From assembly GCF_020166435.1 (NCBI RefSeq), contig NZ_JAINZP010000003.1:248001-312000 (forward strand): a stretch of DNA of 64,000 nucleotides, in the 5' to 3' direction. Below are positions 47,471 through 56,671 of this stretch, one piece after another (position 1 is the stretch's first letter; each line of letters starts with the position of its first letter). The translations under genes were made by a program, and so were the position numbers. Under the pieces are notes generated by a model, which saw nothing but the letters and a program-made list of their open reading frames with translations, did no database searches and was not told the DNA's origin. This stretch comes from Pectobacterium versatile (GTDB lineage Bacteria; Pseudomonadota; Gammaproteobacteria; Enterobacterales; Enterobacteriaceae).

Positions 47471-47764
47471 ATGACATAACCGTTTCCTAACCCGATGCCC
47501 AGCCAGCATTTTTTCTGACTGGGCAGGTCTTTTCCTTTCGATTTCGTCGCGATTTTTTGTGCCGCGATGCCCGCCGTTTACTGTACTTGATTCAGCATAA
47601 ATATGGTTTATCGTGCCGATAATCTGCTTGATCTGATCGTGCTGCAATAGTAGCATTCCTGCTATAACAATAACTTATGTCTGTATTTTTGTTAAGTGAT
47701 ACAAATACTTGTGCATTTTTATTGAATAATTATGTTAACGGTTTTGGCATCACAATAAAAAATT

Positions 47765-47842
47765 CACCCTAAATAATTCGAGTTGCAGGACAAAACGTGT
47801 GCGTTTTGAACAACACATATGCAGCTTGAAGTATGGCGGGTT
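47765..47842 (-). repeat. Truncated ERIC element
   Basis: Both outer arms (CCCTAAATAATTCGAGTTGC and GCAGCTTGAAGTATGGCGGG) remain, joined by GTGTGCGTTTTGAACAACAC. The core palindrome is deleted, leaving about 78 bases. Confidence 0.85.
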
Positions 47843-47965
47843 AATCCATCAGACATCCTTCTCACTAGTCAGTCACCTCCACGTTGATTTTTTCGGTTCG
47901 CATTGCGCCGGAGTCGCGCTAGCGCCATGTTTATGATGGCGGGGAGTTTAAAACGGAAAATGACG

Positions 47966-49282
47966 ATGAAAACACAAAAAATCAGCCTTGCCTGGCAAAT
48001 CCTTATCGCATTGGTTCTGGGTATTGCACTCGGGGCCGTGCTGCATGAACAGCAAGAAAGCCGCCAGTGGCTCATCAGTAATATTCTTAGCCCCGCGGGC
48101 GACATCTTTATCCGCTTGATCAAAATGATTGTTGTCCCGATCGTGATCGCCACGCTGATTGTCGGGATTGCGGGCGTAGGGGATGCCAAAAAGCTCGGAC
48201 GCATCGGTTTCAAAACCATCCTCTATTTTGAAATCATCACGACAGTGGCGATTATTCTTGGCATCACGCTGGCTAATGTCTTCCAGCCGGGTCACGGCAT
48301 CGATATGTCGACGCTGACCGCCGTTGATATCTCGCAGTATCAAAAGACCACCGAGCAGGTGCAGAGCAGTTCGCACAGTCTGGTGGGGACGGTGCTGTCG
48401 CTGATTCCGCCGAATATCTTTGCGGCAATGGCACACGGCGAAATGCTGCCGATCATCTTCTTCTCGGTGCTGTTTGGTTTGGGGCTATCTTCGTTGCCGA
48501 AAGATCACCGCGAACCGCTGCTGAACGTCTTCCGCGGCGTGTCGGAAACCATGTTCAAGGTGACGCACATGATCATGCGTTATGCGCCAGTTGGGGTGTT
48601 TGCGCTGATTTCTGTCACGGTTGCCAACTTCGGTTTTGCGTCGCTGTGGCCGTTAGCCAAGCTGGTTATGCTTGTTTATGCCGCGATTTTCTTCTTTGGG
48701 CTGGTGGTGCTCGGTATCGTTGCACGTCTGTGTAAGCTGCGTATTACCCTGTTAATCCGTATCCTGAAAGATGAGCTGATCCTCGCATACTCCACCGCCA
48801 GTTCCGAAACCGTGCTGCCGCGTATCATCGAAAAAATGGAAGCCTATGGCGCCCCGAAGTCGATTACCAGCTTCGTGGTGCCGACCGGTTACTCCTTTAA
48901 CCTCGATGGCTCTACGCTGTACCAAAGTATTGCGGCGATCTTCATCGCACAGCTCTACGGCATCGAGCTGTCGATTGGGCAGGAAATCGTGCTGGTGTTA
49001 ACGCTGATGCTGACGTCCAAAGGCATTGCTGGCGTGCCGGGCGTGTCGTTTGTCGTGCTGCTGGCGACGCTGGGCAGCGTCGGTATTCCGCTGGAAGGTC
49101 TGGCGTTCATTGCGGGCGTTGACCGTATCCTCGACATGGCACGTACGGCACTGAACGTGGTGGGAAATGCGCTGGCGGTGCTGGTCATTGCCAAGTGGGA
49201 AAACCAGTTTGATGAACAGAAAGCACTGGCCTATGAGCGTGAGCTTAAAGGGATAAGCACGGAACCAGCCCAACAGGGATAA
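47966..49282 (+). CDS. gltP: Glutamate/aspartate:proton symporter GltP
   Basis: The 438-residue protein matches E. coli GltP along its length: MKTQKISLAWQILIALVLG, AYSTASSETVLPRIIEKMEA, GYSFNLDGSTLYQSIAAIFI and TSKGIAGVPGVSFVVLLATL. It imports L-glutamate and L-aspartate with protons. The ATG at 47966 is chosen by family start and spacing from GGAAA; an ATG two codons earlier is possible. A terminator follows. Confidence 0.95.
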   Translation: MKTQKISLAWQILIALVLGIALGAVLHEQQESRQWLISNILSPAGDIFIRLIKMIVVPIVIATLIVGIAGVGDAKKLGRIGFKTILYFEIITTVAIILGITLANVFQPGHGIDMSTLTAVDISQYQKTTEQVQSSSHSLVGTVLSLIPPNIFAAMAHGEMLPIIFFSVLFGLGLSSLPKDHREPLLNVFRGVSETMFKVTHMIMRYAPVGVFALISVTVANFGFASLWPLAKLVMLVYAAIFFFGLVVLGIVARLCKLRITLLIRILKDELILAYSTASSETVLPRIIEKMEAYGAPKSITSFVVPTGYSFNLDGSTLYQSIAAIFIAQLYGIELSIGQEIVLVLTLMLTSKGIAGVPGVSFVVLLATLGSVGIPLEGLAFIAGVDRILDMARTALNVVGNALAVLVIAKWENQFDEQKALAYERELKGISTEPAQQG

Positions 49283-49307
49283 TCCCGATATAGTTTGAAT
49301 AGCTTAT

Positions 49308-49347
49308 GAACGGGCGCGTCGAGTGATCGAGGTGCCCGTTTATTTTA
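49308..49347 (+). terminator. Terminator of gltP
   Basis: AACGGGC pairs with GCCCGTT, with an inner TCGA/TCGA stem, then TTATTTTATT. It may serve both strands, because the convergent dehydrogenase gene ends just beyond. Confidence 0.75.
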
Positions 49348-49358
49348 TTGATCGACCG

Positions 49359-50462
49359 TCATGCTGCGTGGCTATCTATCACGCTGGTTTCTAAGGTTTG
49401 TGTGCGCCATAGCGCCTGTTCAATACGTTCGGCATCCGTTGCAAAAGGCAGAAGAGCGGCAATTTTCGGCGTGATTTTGACGTTCTGTGCGATACTTTCA
49501 ACCCGCTGTGGACGTTCGTTCAGGCCGAGGGCTCTTAGCGTGATCGGGCTACCGTAGCGGCGCAGTTGAGCGAACAGCTCTTCGCGGTCGGCATCGTTAT
49601 CGTGTTCCAGAAACGCCTGTGCAGCTAGCCCAAAGCCCACTTTCTCGCCGTGCAGCCAGTCATGCAGTTCCGGCAGGCGCGTCATGCTGTTGTGAATCGC
49701 ATGGGCGACACCAATGCGTGGCACCTCATCTTTCATGCTGTTTGCCAGACCCGCCAATGCGATGACGGCGTCGATCACGCTGCGCAGGGCTGGCGTGACC
49801 AGACCTTGCTCATTATCCGCGATGGCCTGCTCGCCATACGTATTAAATGTCTCTACGGCCAGCCGTGCGGCCTGCGCTTTTAGCGCCAATGCCAATCCGC
49901 TATCGCCGTGACGCAAATAGGGTTGAAATTCGTACCATTTCGCCAGTGCATCCACGATACCAGCTTTGAGGTAGCGTGAAGGGCTGCGGGCGATGATCTC
50001 GCTGTCTACCAGCACCCACACGGGTAAGCGCGTTAGCGGAAATGCCCCGTTGTGTGCGCCGCTGTCACTGTATATCACGCTGATAGGTGACCAGGCGGCG
50101 CAGGTCGCGGCAATGGTGGGGACAGCGATGACGGGAATTTGCCCCAGAATATCGCCGACAGCTTTGGCGACATCCAGCACGCGCCCGCCACCGATGCCTA
50201 AAATCAGTTCTGCGCTGAATGTTCGTGCCTGTGCGGTCAGCGCTTCTATCGCTGGCTTGGTGCAATCGCCCGGCAAAAATTCGACCTGATACCGTAAGCC
50301 GTAATCACTGAGGCTGCGTTCGACGGCATCCGACGTCGTTTTCCATGCCTGTGGGCTGGTAATAATCAATACTGTGCTGGCGTAGGGCGCTGCATATTCG
50401 CCGACAGAACGAATGACGCCATCACGATTCAGATAGGTTTGTGGCGCTTGTATTGCAATCAT
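49359..50462 (-). CDS. Iron-containing alcohol dehydrogenase-family protein
   Basis: The 367-residue enzyme resembles glycerol dehydrogenase and E. coli HcxA/YbdH: the NAD motif LGIGGGRVLDVAKAV, then VPTIAATCAAWSPISVIYSD, and metal ligands around AGIVDALAKWYE, VAHAIHNSM and HDWLHGEKVGFG. HcxA reduces 2-oxo acids; the substrate here is not known. It lies 128 bases downstream of the ABC permease gene on the same strand and may be the last gene of that operon, acting on an organosulfur intermediate. Confidence 0.85.
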   Translation of the reverse strand: MIAIQAPQTYLNRDGVIRSVGEYAAPYASTVLIITSPQAWKTTSDAVERSLSDYGLRYQVEFLPGDCTKPAIEALTAQARTFSAELILGIGGGRVLDVAKAVGDILGQIPVIAVPTIAATCAAWSPISVIYSDSGAHNGAFPLTRLPVWVLVDSEIIARSPSRYLKAGIVDALAKWYEFQPYLRHGDSGLALALKAQAARLAVETFNTYGEQAIADNEQGLVTPALRSVIDAVIALAGLANSMKDEVPRIGVAHAIHNSMTRLPELHDWLHGEKVGFGLAAQAFLEHDNDADREELFAQLRRYGSPITLRALGLNERPQRVESIAQNVKITPKIAALLPFATDAERIEQALWRTQTLETSVIDSHAA

Positions 50463-50590
50463 GTGCGCGATCTCTCATCTCTGTGGGGAAAGATAAATCA
50501 GTTGTAGCAGCGATGCAGAACGCCGCAAAAGAACAATTCTGGCTATGAATGGACAGATTTCGCATAACCAGAATGGGTGTAACGCGCAAG

Positions 50591-51457
50591 CTAGCGCTGC
50601 ATTCCCCAGCGTTTTACCGTGACCTTTTCGATGGTGGAAAATACCAGCCCTTCGACCAGCAGCCCGATGATGATGACGGAAGCCAGCCCGGCAAAAACGC
50701 GGTCGGTGTAAAGCTCGTTACGGTTCTGGAAGATGTACCAGCCCAACCCGCCGTTGCCGCTGGATGCGCCGAAAACCAGTTCAGCGGCAATCAGGGTGCG
50801 CCAGGCAAACGCCCAGCCGATCTTCAGGCCGGAGATAATCGACGGCAGCGCGGCAGGTATTAGGATCGCGCTAATGTAGCGAAATCCGGTCAGGCCGTAG
50901 TTGCGGCCTGCCATGCGCAGCGTTTCCGAAACGCCGAGAAAGCCGGAGTAGGTATTCAGCGCCATCGGCCACATCACGGAATGAACGAGCACGAATACCA
51001 GACTCTTTTCTCCCAGCCCAAACCACAGCAGCGCCAACGGCAGTAATGCAATCGCAGGCAGCGGATTGAACATGGAGGTTAATGTGCCTAAGAGATCACG
51101 TCCGAAACGGGTGGAAACCGCCAACGCGCTGAGGGCGAGTGCCAGCAGGCTGCCAATGACATAGCCTTTCAGCAGCGTGCCGAGTGAAACCACCATCTTC
51201 TGCGGCAGTTCACCGCTAGCGAGATCGTCGTGGAAAGCCTGAAAGGTTTGCAGGAAGCTCGGCAGCATCAGGTCATTGTTTTGCCAGCGCGCGGCGAACT
51301 CCCATAGGATGAGCAGCCCAGCCAGCAGTACCAGCTTGCGCAGCCAGGTCTGATTCCACAGGCGCGTCGTCAGCGGCAGAGGCTGGGTGAGGGTAAAATC
51401 TTTCAGCGGTGTGAGTTCACGCTGATACTCGGGCCGCACGGGGGGCTGAATGCTCAT
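50591..51457 (-). CDS. ABC transporter permease, sulfonate/nitrate/taurine type
   Basis: The 288-residue permease has six helices and the inner loop with the EAA-type motif (NYGLTGFRYISAILIPAALP). It belongs to the SsuC/TauC group. The ATG at 51457 lies inside the 3' end of the ATPase gene (41-base overlap), which fits family length; an upstream ATG would overlap more. It forms a complete importer with the next two genes. Confidence 0.9.
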   Translation of the reverse strand: MSIQPPVRPEYQRELTPLKDFTLTQPLPLTTRLWNQTWLRKLVLLAGLLILWEFAARWQNNDLMLPSFLQTFQAFHDDLASGELPQKMVVSLGTLLKGYVIGSLLALALSALAVSTRFGRDLLGTLTSMFNPLPAIALLPLALLWFGLGEKSLVFVLVHSVMWPMALNTYSGFLGVSETLRMAGRNYGLTGFRYISAILIPAALPSIISGLKIGWAFAWRTLIAAELVFGASSGNGGLGWYIFQNRNELYTDRVFAGLASVIIIGLLVEGLVFSTIEKVTVKRWGMQR

Positions 51458-52283
51458 AGGGTTTACCTTGCGTGGATGTGACGGGTGAAGGTGCGTCAAC
51501 ATCGGTCGGAAAAAGAAGATGGTGAATGCGTTGCGCGGTGCTCTGAAAGGCTTCGCTGCCCTGATCGTTTAGCACAAACTGATGGCAGTTGATTTCCGCC
51601 CGCACGCGGCCCGGATGCGGTGAGAGCAGCAAAACCCGGCTGCCGACGATCAGTGCTTCCTCAATCGAGTGGGTGACAAACAGCAGCGTGAAGCGCACCT
51701 CTTCCCACAGCGCCAGCAATTCTTCCTGCATTTTGCGGCGAGTCAGTGCATCCAGCGCGGCGAACGGCTCATCCATCAGCAGCACTTTCGGCTGCATGGT
51801 CAGCGCCCGCGCGATGGCGACGCGTTGCTTCATCCCACCGGATAACGTATGCGGATAAGCATCGGCAAATTTCGCCAGCCCGACCTTATCGAGAAAATAG
51901 CGGGCGCGTTCTTCTGCGTCGACTCGCGTCGCCTGACGGCTGGCAACCAGCGGAAACAGCGTATTCTCCAGCACGGTTTTCCACGGTGGCAACTGGTCAA
52001 ATTCCTGAAATACCATGATGCGATCTGGCCCCGGTTTTGTGACGCGCTCGCCGTCGAGGCGGATTTCACCGTCTACTGGCGACAGAAAGCCGCCGATAGA
52101 TTTGAGCAAGCTGGATTTACCACAGCCGGAAGGCCCTAATAGCACAAAGCGCTCGGCGGGAAAGACGTCAAAACTCACATCATGGGTGGCGCGTACCAGA
52201 CTGCGCCGCGTTCGGTATTCCAATCCGACGCCGTCAACCTGCAACAGCGGCTGGTCAATCGTGTCGTGAGTGTGGTGTGTCAT
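51417..52283 (-). CDS. ABC transporter ATPase, sulfonate/nitrate/taurine type
   Basis: The 288-residue ATPase has Walker A GPSGCGKSS, Q-loop FQEFDQLPPW, signature LSGGMKQRVAIARAL and Walker B LLMDEPFAALD, the SsuB/TauB spelling. The C-terminal 40 residues beyond the usual end are low-complexity and overlap the permease gene. It is preceded by the binding-protein gene with a 56-base gap. Confidence 0.93.
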   Translation of the reverse strand: MTHHTHDTIDQPLLQVDGVGLEYRTRRSLVRATHDVSFDVFPAERFVLLGPSGCGKSSLLKSIGGFLSPVDGEIRLDGERVTKPGPDRIMVFQEFDQLPPWKTVLENTLFPLVASRQATRVDAEERARYFLDKVGLAKFADAYPHTLSGGMKQRVAIARALTMQPKVLLMDEPFAALDALTRRKMQEELLALWEEVRFTLLFVTHSIEEALIVGSRVLLLSPHPGRVRAEINCHQFVLNDQGSEAFQSTAQRIHHLLFPTDVDAPSPVTSTQGKPYEHSAPRAARVSA

Positions 52284-52339
52284 GCGTGTTCTCCTGCGTA
52301 GCGACGAGGTTCTCGTCGAATGAGCGCGACTCTGAGCAT

Positions 52340-53362
52340 TCAGCTGCCCGGCTGTTCGTGAATTTCTGCAAAGAAATAGTCTTTCCAGGAGGCGGCTTTG
52401 TTTTTCAGTACGCCAAGCTGGTGCAGCTTTTCGGCATAAACGTAGGTGCGTTCAGGGGTGATCGTGAAATCGATCTCGGGATCGGCGACGATGCGTTTCA
52501 CCAGTTCAGGATCCAGTTTCGATTTCTCTACCCGAATGTAGGTGTCGGCCGCTGCTGCTTTATCTGCTTTGACGATCTGCGAGGCTTCCTTCAGTGCGTC
52601 GTAGAAGGCACGGTAGGTTTTTGGGTTCTCATCATGAAATTTCTGCGTGGTATAAAGCACGTTGAACGTTGCCTGACCGCCCAGCACGTCATAAGAACTC
52701 AAAATTTTGTGCACATTGGCATGTTCTAACGCCTGATATTGGAAAGGCGGGCTGGAGAAGTGGGCGTTGATCTCGGAACCGCCAGCGATAAGGGCCGCGC
52801 TGGCATCGGGATGCGGCAGGCTGACGGAAATCTTGTCGAAGCGTTTGAAATCCTCCGCGCCGTAGAGCTTCGCAGTTTCAATTTGCAGCGTGCGTGACTG
52901 GAAGCCAACGCCAGCAGCAGGCACGGCGATACGATCTTTATCGATCAGATCACGGACGGATTTCACCGCCGGGTTATTGCTGAGCAAATAGTTGGGCATG
53001 GAGCCGAGTGAGGCAATGGCTTTCACATTTTGGCGGCCCTGCGTGCGGTCCCACACGGTTAGCATCGGCGGAACACCGGCGGAGGCCACATCCAGCGCAC
53101 CGGACAGCAGGGCTTCGTTGATTGCTGTCGCGCCAGAAAGCGTGCGCCAATCTACCTTGATATCCAGCCCTTGCTGTTTACCGTGTTTCTCTATCAGGTT
53201 TTGGTCGCGCACCACATCCAGAATCAGGTAACCAATGCCAAACTGCTGCGCGATGCTGATGGTGCCTTCAGCATGCGCGCCAAATGCCGTTAACGTCAGG
53301 CCAATCATGGCGGCAAGGCGTGTGAAACGCGTCGATTTTTTCGCGGGTAGTGAGGGATTCAT
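52340..53362 (-). CDS. ABC transporter substrate-binding protein, sulfonate/nitrate type
   Basis: The 340-residue periplasmic protein has a signal peptide ending near AFGAHAEGTI and the NMT1/SsuA-like fold (SGATAINEALLSGALDVASA, then AVPAAGVGFQSRTLQ). It captures the substrate for the permease and ATPase encoded behind it. The start at 53362 gives a normal signal peptide; a longer in-frame start is possible. It is the first gene of a minus-strand operon, divergent from the dehydrogenase gene by 289 bases. Confidence 0.92.
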   Translation of the reverse strand: MNPSLPAKKSTRFTRLAAMIGLTLTAFGAHAEGTISIAQQFGIGYLILDVVRDQNLIEKHGKQQGLDIKVDWRTLSGATAINEALLSGALDVASAGVPPMLTVWDRTQGRQNVKAIASLGSMPNYLLSNNPAVKSVRDLIDKDRIAVPAAGVGFQSRTLQIETAKLYGAEDFKRFDKISVSLPHPDASAALIAGGSEINAHFSSPPFQYQALEHANVHKILSSYDVLGGQATFNVLYTTQKFHDENPKTYRAFYDALKEASQIVKADKAAAADTYIRVEKSKLDPELVKRIVADPEIDFTITPERTYVYAEKLHQLGVLKNKAASWKDYFFAEIHEQPGS

Positions 53363-53651
53363 TATCGTTGTCTCATTATTAATAATAGGGTCGAAAATAA
53401 AATAGAGAATAATCACAAGATATTATTTCAATAAATTATTCGTCGTAAATAATATATTAAAGAAGGCATCCTATTTTCTTAGCGCGTTGCAGCTAAAGTG
53501 TTTTTTGGAATAAGTTAGAATAAATGAGATTTTAAATATCCTTGCGTGTGATAAAACAAATAAATAACCTATTTAGCTAAATATTTGCTATAGATAGTCT
53601 TATTTGTCACTTATGGATAAAAATCTGCGCGTTATAGTGGGCAATATATAA
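53363..53651. promoter_or_regulatory. Shared divergent promoter region of the organosulfur cluster
   Basis: The 289-base AT-rich spacer separates the binding-protein gene (left) from the dehydrogenase gene (right). TATAGT at 53633-53638 is a likely -10 for the right-hand transcript, with only a poor -35 (TTATGG), which would fit an activator-dependent promoter. Control by Cbl or CysB is a guess from context. Confidence 0.5.
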
Positions 53652-54701
53652 ATGTCTATTGTGGTATACAGAAAAAATATGCCTGTTTTTACTCATCATT
53701 ATTTACGCGATTATTTACGCGATCGGTTGACAGAGAATGACGTGGACGCGTCAATTGCAGAGATTGTGGCGGATAACCTCGTCGAATCCAGCCTGAAAGG
53801 GCATGACTCGCACGGTGTGAGCATGCTGCTGCGCTATATCGATGCGATTCGGGAAGGTGGACTTTCACCCCACGCACAGGCGGAAAAAACGCTGGATTTT
53901 GGCCCGCTGATTTCGTTCGACGGCCAGCAGGGCTTTGGTCAGGTGGTGGCAAAACAGGCCGTGGCAGAAGGCATTGCGCGTGCACAAAAGCATGGTCTGG
54001 CGGTGGTGAGTTTAGCTAATGCTCACCATCTGGGACGCATCGGCGCGTGGGCAGAACAGGCCGCGGAGGTCGGGCTGGTGTCGCTGCATTTTGCCAACGT
54101 GTATACCAAACCGGTGGTGCTGCCGTGGCAGGGCCAGCAGGCGCGTTTCGGAACGAATCCATTCTGCGCCGGGATTCCAGTTGAGCATGACGATCCGGTG
54201 ATTCTGGATTTTGCTACTAGCGTGATTGCCGGTAACAAAGCCCGTATTGCGTGGAATGAGGGTAAACAGGTTGCACCCGGCTGTATCGTTGATAACGAAG
54301 GCAATCCGACGGTGGCTCCCCGCTGGCTGATGGAACAACCTCTGGGGGCGCTACTGCCGTTTGGCGAACATAAGGGATCGGGGCTTTCGCTGGTTTGTTC
54401 GCTGCTTGGCGCAGCGCTGACCGGTGGGAAAACCGAACGCACGGCGAAAGGCGAGGGTAAGCAGATTATTAATAGCATGCTGTCGATTTTAATCGATCCG
54501 CAGAAATTAGGCGGTGCGGCAACCTATCAGCAGGAAATTCCGGCCTTATTAGAATGGGTGCGCCAATCCCGTGATGACGACGCGTTATTGCTGCCCGGCG
54601 ATAAAGAAAAGCAAACTTATCATCAGCGGCTGGAGAACGGTATTTTTGTCGATGATGTCAGTTGGGGGCAGTTATCTTATTTAAATAACAAAGTGGCTTG
54701 A
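53652..54701 (+). CDS. Ldh2/malate-lactate dehydrogenase-family oxidoreductase
   Basis: The 349-residue protein belongs to the family that includes AllD, DpkA and the sulfolactate dehydrogenase ComC. Typical segments are KGHDSHGVSMLLRYIDAIRE near residue 50, VSLANAHHLGRIGAWAEQAA, RFGTNPFCAGIP, DFATSVIAGNKARIA and LPFGEHKGSGLSLVCSLLGA. It uses NAD(P) to interconvert a 2-oxo and a 2-hydroxy or imino acid. An alternative ATG at 53679 would shorten the N-terminus by nine residues. The neighbours point to sulfolactate/sulfopyruvate or a related compound, as inference. Confidence 0.85.
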   Translation: MSIVVYRKNMPVFTHHYLRDYLRDRLTENDVDASIAEIVADNLVESSLKGHDSHGVSMLLRYIDAIREGGLSPHAQAEKTLDFGPLISFDGQQGFGQVVAKQAVAEGIARAQKHGLAVVSLANAHHLGRIGAWAEQAAEVGLVSLHFANVYTKPVVLPWQGQQARFGTNPFCAGIPVEHDDPVILDFATSVIAGNKARIAWNEGKQVAPGCIVDNEGNPTVAPRWLMEQPLGALLPFGEHKGSGLSLVCSLLGAALTGGKTERTAKGEGKQIINSMLSILIDPQKLGGAATYQQEIPALLEWVRQSRDDDALLLPGDKEKQTYHQRLENGIFVDDVSWGQLSYLNNKVA

Positions 54702-54901
54702 GGAATTAATTAATAATTTATTAACTTATTTAACTGGTTTTAATTTATCTCAATACAGAAAAAGAGATCCGACGTAGTGCCATGAAATCGCGCCATAAGG
54801 TCATGCCATAAATACGCGCGTTGACGCTACATATTTTGTATCGCGTTCGTGAAGGCATCTATCGTCACCTCAATCTGTAATCCGTATTTCAGGAGAATAT
54901 T

Positions 54902-55915
54902 ATGCACCTTGCTCGATTCCCCCGTTTATCACTGGGCCATTTTCCCACGCCGCTGGAGGCGTTACCGAACCTGTCTGCCTATCTGGGCGGTCCGACGATT
55001 TACATCAAACGTGACGACGCCACAGGGCTGGCGACCGGCGGCAATAAAACCCGCAAGCTGGAGTTCCTGCTTGCCGATGCGCAGCAGCAGGGCGCGGATG
55101 TCATCATCACGCAGGGCGCGACGCAGTCTAACCATGTGCGACAAACTATTGCGGCGGCGGCAAAGCTGGGCTTGAAAACTAAGGTGCTGCTGGAAAAACG
55201 CGTGGAGGACTACGGTGAAGACTACCAGCGCTCCGGTAACGTGCTGCTGGATAACCTGCTCGGCGGTGAAATTATCGATCATCTGCCCGCCGGCACAGAT
55301 ATGCAGCAGGCGATGGAAACGTTAGCGGAATCACTGCGCAAAGAAGGATTGAAACCTTATGTCATCCCCGGCGGCGGTTCCAGCCCAGTAGGCGCGTTGG
55401 GCTATGTTGCCTGTGCGGAAGAGCTGTTATTTCAGTCCAGCCAGCAGCGTCTGCGTATCGATCATATTGTCCATGCAACGGGCAGCACCGGCACGCAGGC
55501 AGGATTGGTGACCGGGCTGGTGGCGACGAACAGCCAGATTCCACTATTAGGCATCAGCGTTAGAGCGCCGAAAGCGAAGCAGGAAGAGAATGTTTACGCG
55601 TTAGCACAGCGTACCTGGCAGCTGCTGGGGATTCCGGGCGAACTGCCGCGTAGCGCGGTGCAGGTGAATAGCGACTATGTCGGTAAAGGGTACGGCATTC
55701 CAACCGAAGGAACGCTGGAAGCGCTCAGGCTATTGGCACAGTTGGAAGGAATTTTGCTCGATCCGGTCTATTCCGGCAAAGGAATGGCGGGGCTGATCGA
55801 TCTGATTCGCCAAGGGCATTTTCGCGCCGATGAAAACATTGTTTTCATCCATACCGGCGGTTCGGCGGGGTTGTTTGGCTACCGTCAACTGTTCGAACAA
55901 ACGGCCGCGCAATGA
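54902..55915 (+). CDS. PLP-dependent sulfo-lyase/desulfhydrase (CuyA/DcyD family)
   Basis: The 337-residue enzyme has the ACC deaminase/D-cysteine desulfhydrase fold: FIKRDD-like [20 protein letters not shown] (PLP lysine about residue 51), [12 protein letters not shown], and [11 protein letters not shown] recall L-cysteate sulfo-lyase (CuyA) as closer than E. coli DcyD, because of the [19 protein letters not shown] start and [20 protein letters not shown]; this needs a search. CuyA turns L-cysteate into pyruvate, sulfite and ammonia; DcyD turns D-cysteine into pyruvate, sulfide and ammonia. AGGAG precedes the ATG. It overlaps the racemase gene by ATGA. Confidence 0.82.
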   Translation: MHLARFPRLSLGHFPTPLEALPNLSAYLGGPTIYIKRDDATGLATGGNKTRKLEFLLADAQQQGADVIITQGATQSNHVRQTIAAAAKLGLKTKVLLEKRVEDYGEDYQRSGNVLLDNLLGGEIIDHLPAGTDMQQAMETLAESLRKEGLKPYVIPGGGSSPVGALGYVACAEELLFQSSQQRLRIDHIVHATGSTGTQAGLVTGLVATNSQIPLLGISVRAPKAKQEENVYALAQRTWQLLGIPGELPRSAVQVNSDYVGKGYGIPTEGTLEALRLLAQLEGILLDPVYSGKGMAGLIDLIRQGHFRADENIVFIHTGGSAGLFGYRQLFEQTAAQ

Positions 55916-56628
55916 GTACGCCACTGATTGGCGTGCTGGGCGGGATGGGGCCGCTGGCGACGGTCGATCTGTTGCATAAAATTGTTGAAGAAACGCCCGC
56001 CAGTCGCGATCAGGATCATGTGCCGGTGGTGGTCTGGAACGTACCGCAGATTCCCGATCGCCAACAGGCGCTGGCAGGCACCGGTGAATCGCCACTGCCG
56101 ACGCTGTTGCACGCTATCCGGCAGCTTAATCGCCTGTCGGTCAGCCATATTGTGGTGCCGTGCAATACGGCGCACCACTGGTTTGACGCGTTGACGGAGG
56201 CCAGTGATGCACTGCTGCTGCATATTGCCGATGCCACGCTGCACGCGCTGACACAGGCCGATGAGGCAAAGGCATCACCGCGTAAAATCGGGCTGATTGC
56301 GACTCACGGGACGCTCAATGCAGGATGGTATCAGCAGCGTTTTGCCGCGCAGTTAGGTGCGGAAACCGTGGTGCCGAATGAACAGGAAATGACAACGCTC
56401 TTCGTGCCGGGGTGCTATGCGGTAAAGCGTGGCGAGCTACAACATGGTGGGCGGTTGCTGGATCAGTTAGCGGCACAGCTGGTGGAACGGGGAGCAGAAC
56501 GTCTGGTGCTAGCCTGCACGGAAGTCCCGCCTGCGCTGGAGGCGGTGTCGTCACGCTGGCGGGACATCAGTATCGATCCGACACGTGCGCTGGCGCAGGC
56601 CTGCGTTCGCCTCTGGCAACAAAAATAA
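55912..56628 (+). CDS. Aspartate/glutamate racemase-family protein
   Basis: The 238-residue protein has both catalytic cysteines ([11 protein letters not shown] and [11 protein letters not shown]) and the [14 protein letters not shown] start. Its ATG overlaps the lyase stop codon, so the two are translationally coupled. It probably supplies the lyase with the right enantiomer of its amino acid. It is a paralogue of the racemase at 24.1 kb but has a normal C-terminus. Confidence 0.9.
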   Translation: MSTPLIGVLGGMGPLATVDLLHKIVEETPASRDQDHVPVVVWNVPQIPDRQQALAGTGESPLPTLLHAIRQLNRLSVSHIVVPCNTAHHWFDALTEASDALLLHIADATLHALTQADEAKASPRKIGLIATHGTLNAGWYQQRFAAQLGAETVVPNEQEMTTLFVPGCYAVKRGELQHGGRLLDQLAAQLVERGAERLVLACTEVPPALEAVSSRWRDISIDPTRALAQACVRLWQQK

Positions 56629-56656
56629 AAGCCGCCCATTATTGGACGGCTTTTAG
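56626..56656. terminator. Bidirectional terminator between the racemase gene and dcuB
   Basis: AAAAGCCGCCC pairs with GGACGGCTTTT around ATTATT with one mismatch. A- and T-runs on each side make it usable from both convergent genes. Confidence 0.85.
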
Positions 56657-56671
56657 GTAGAGAGAACCGAA

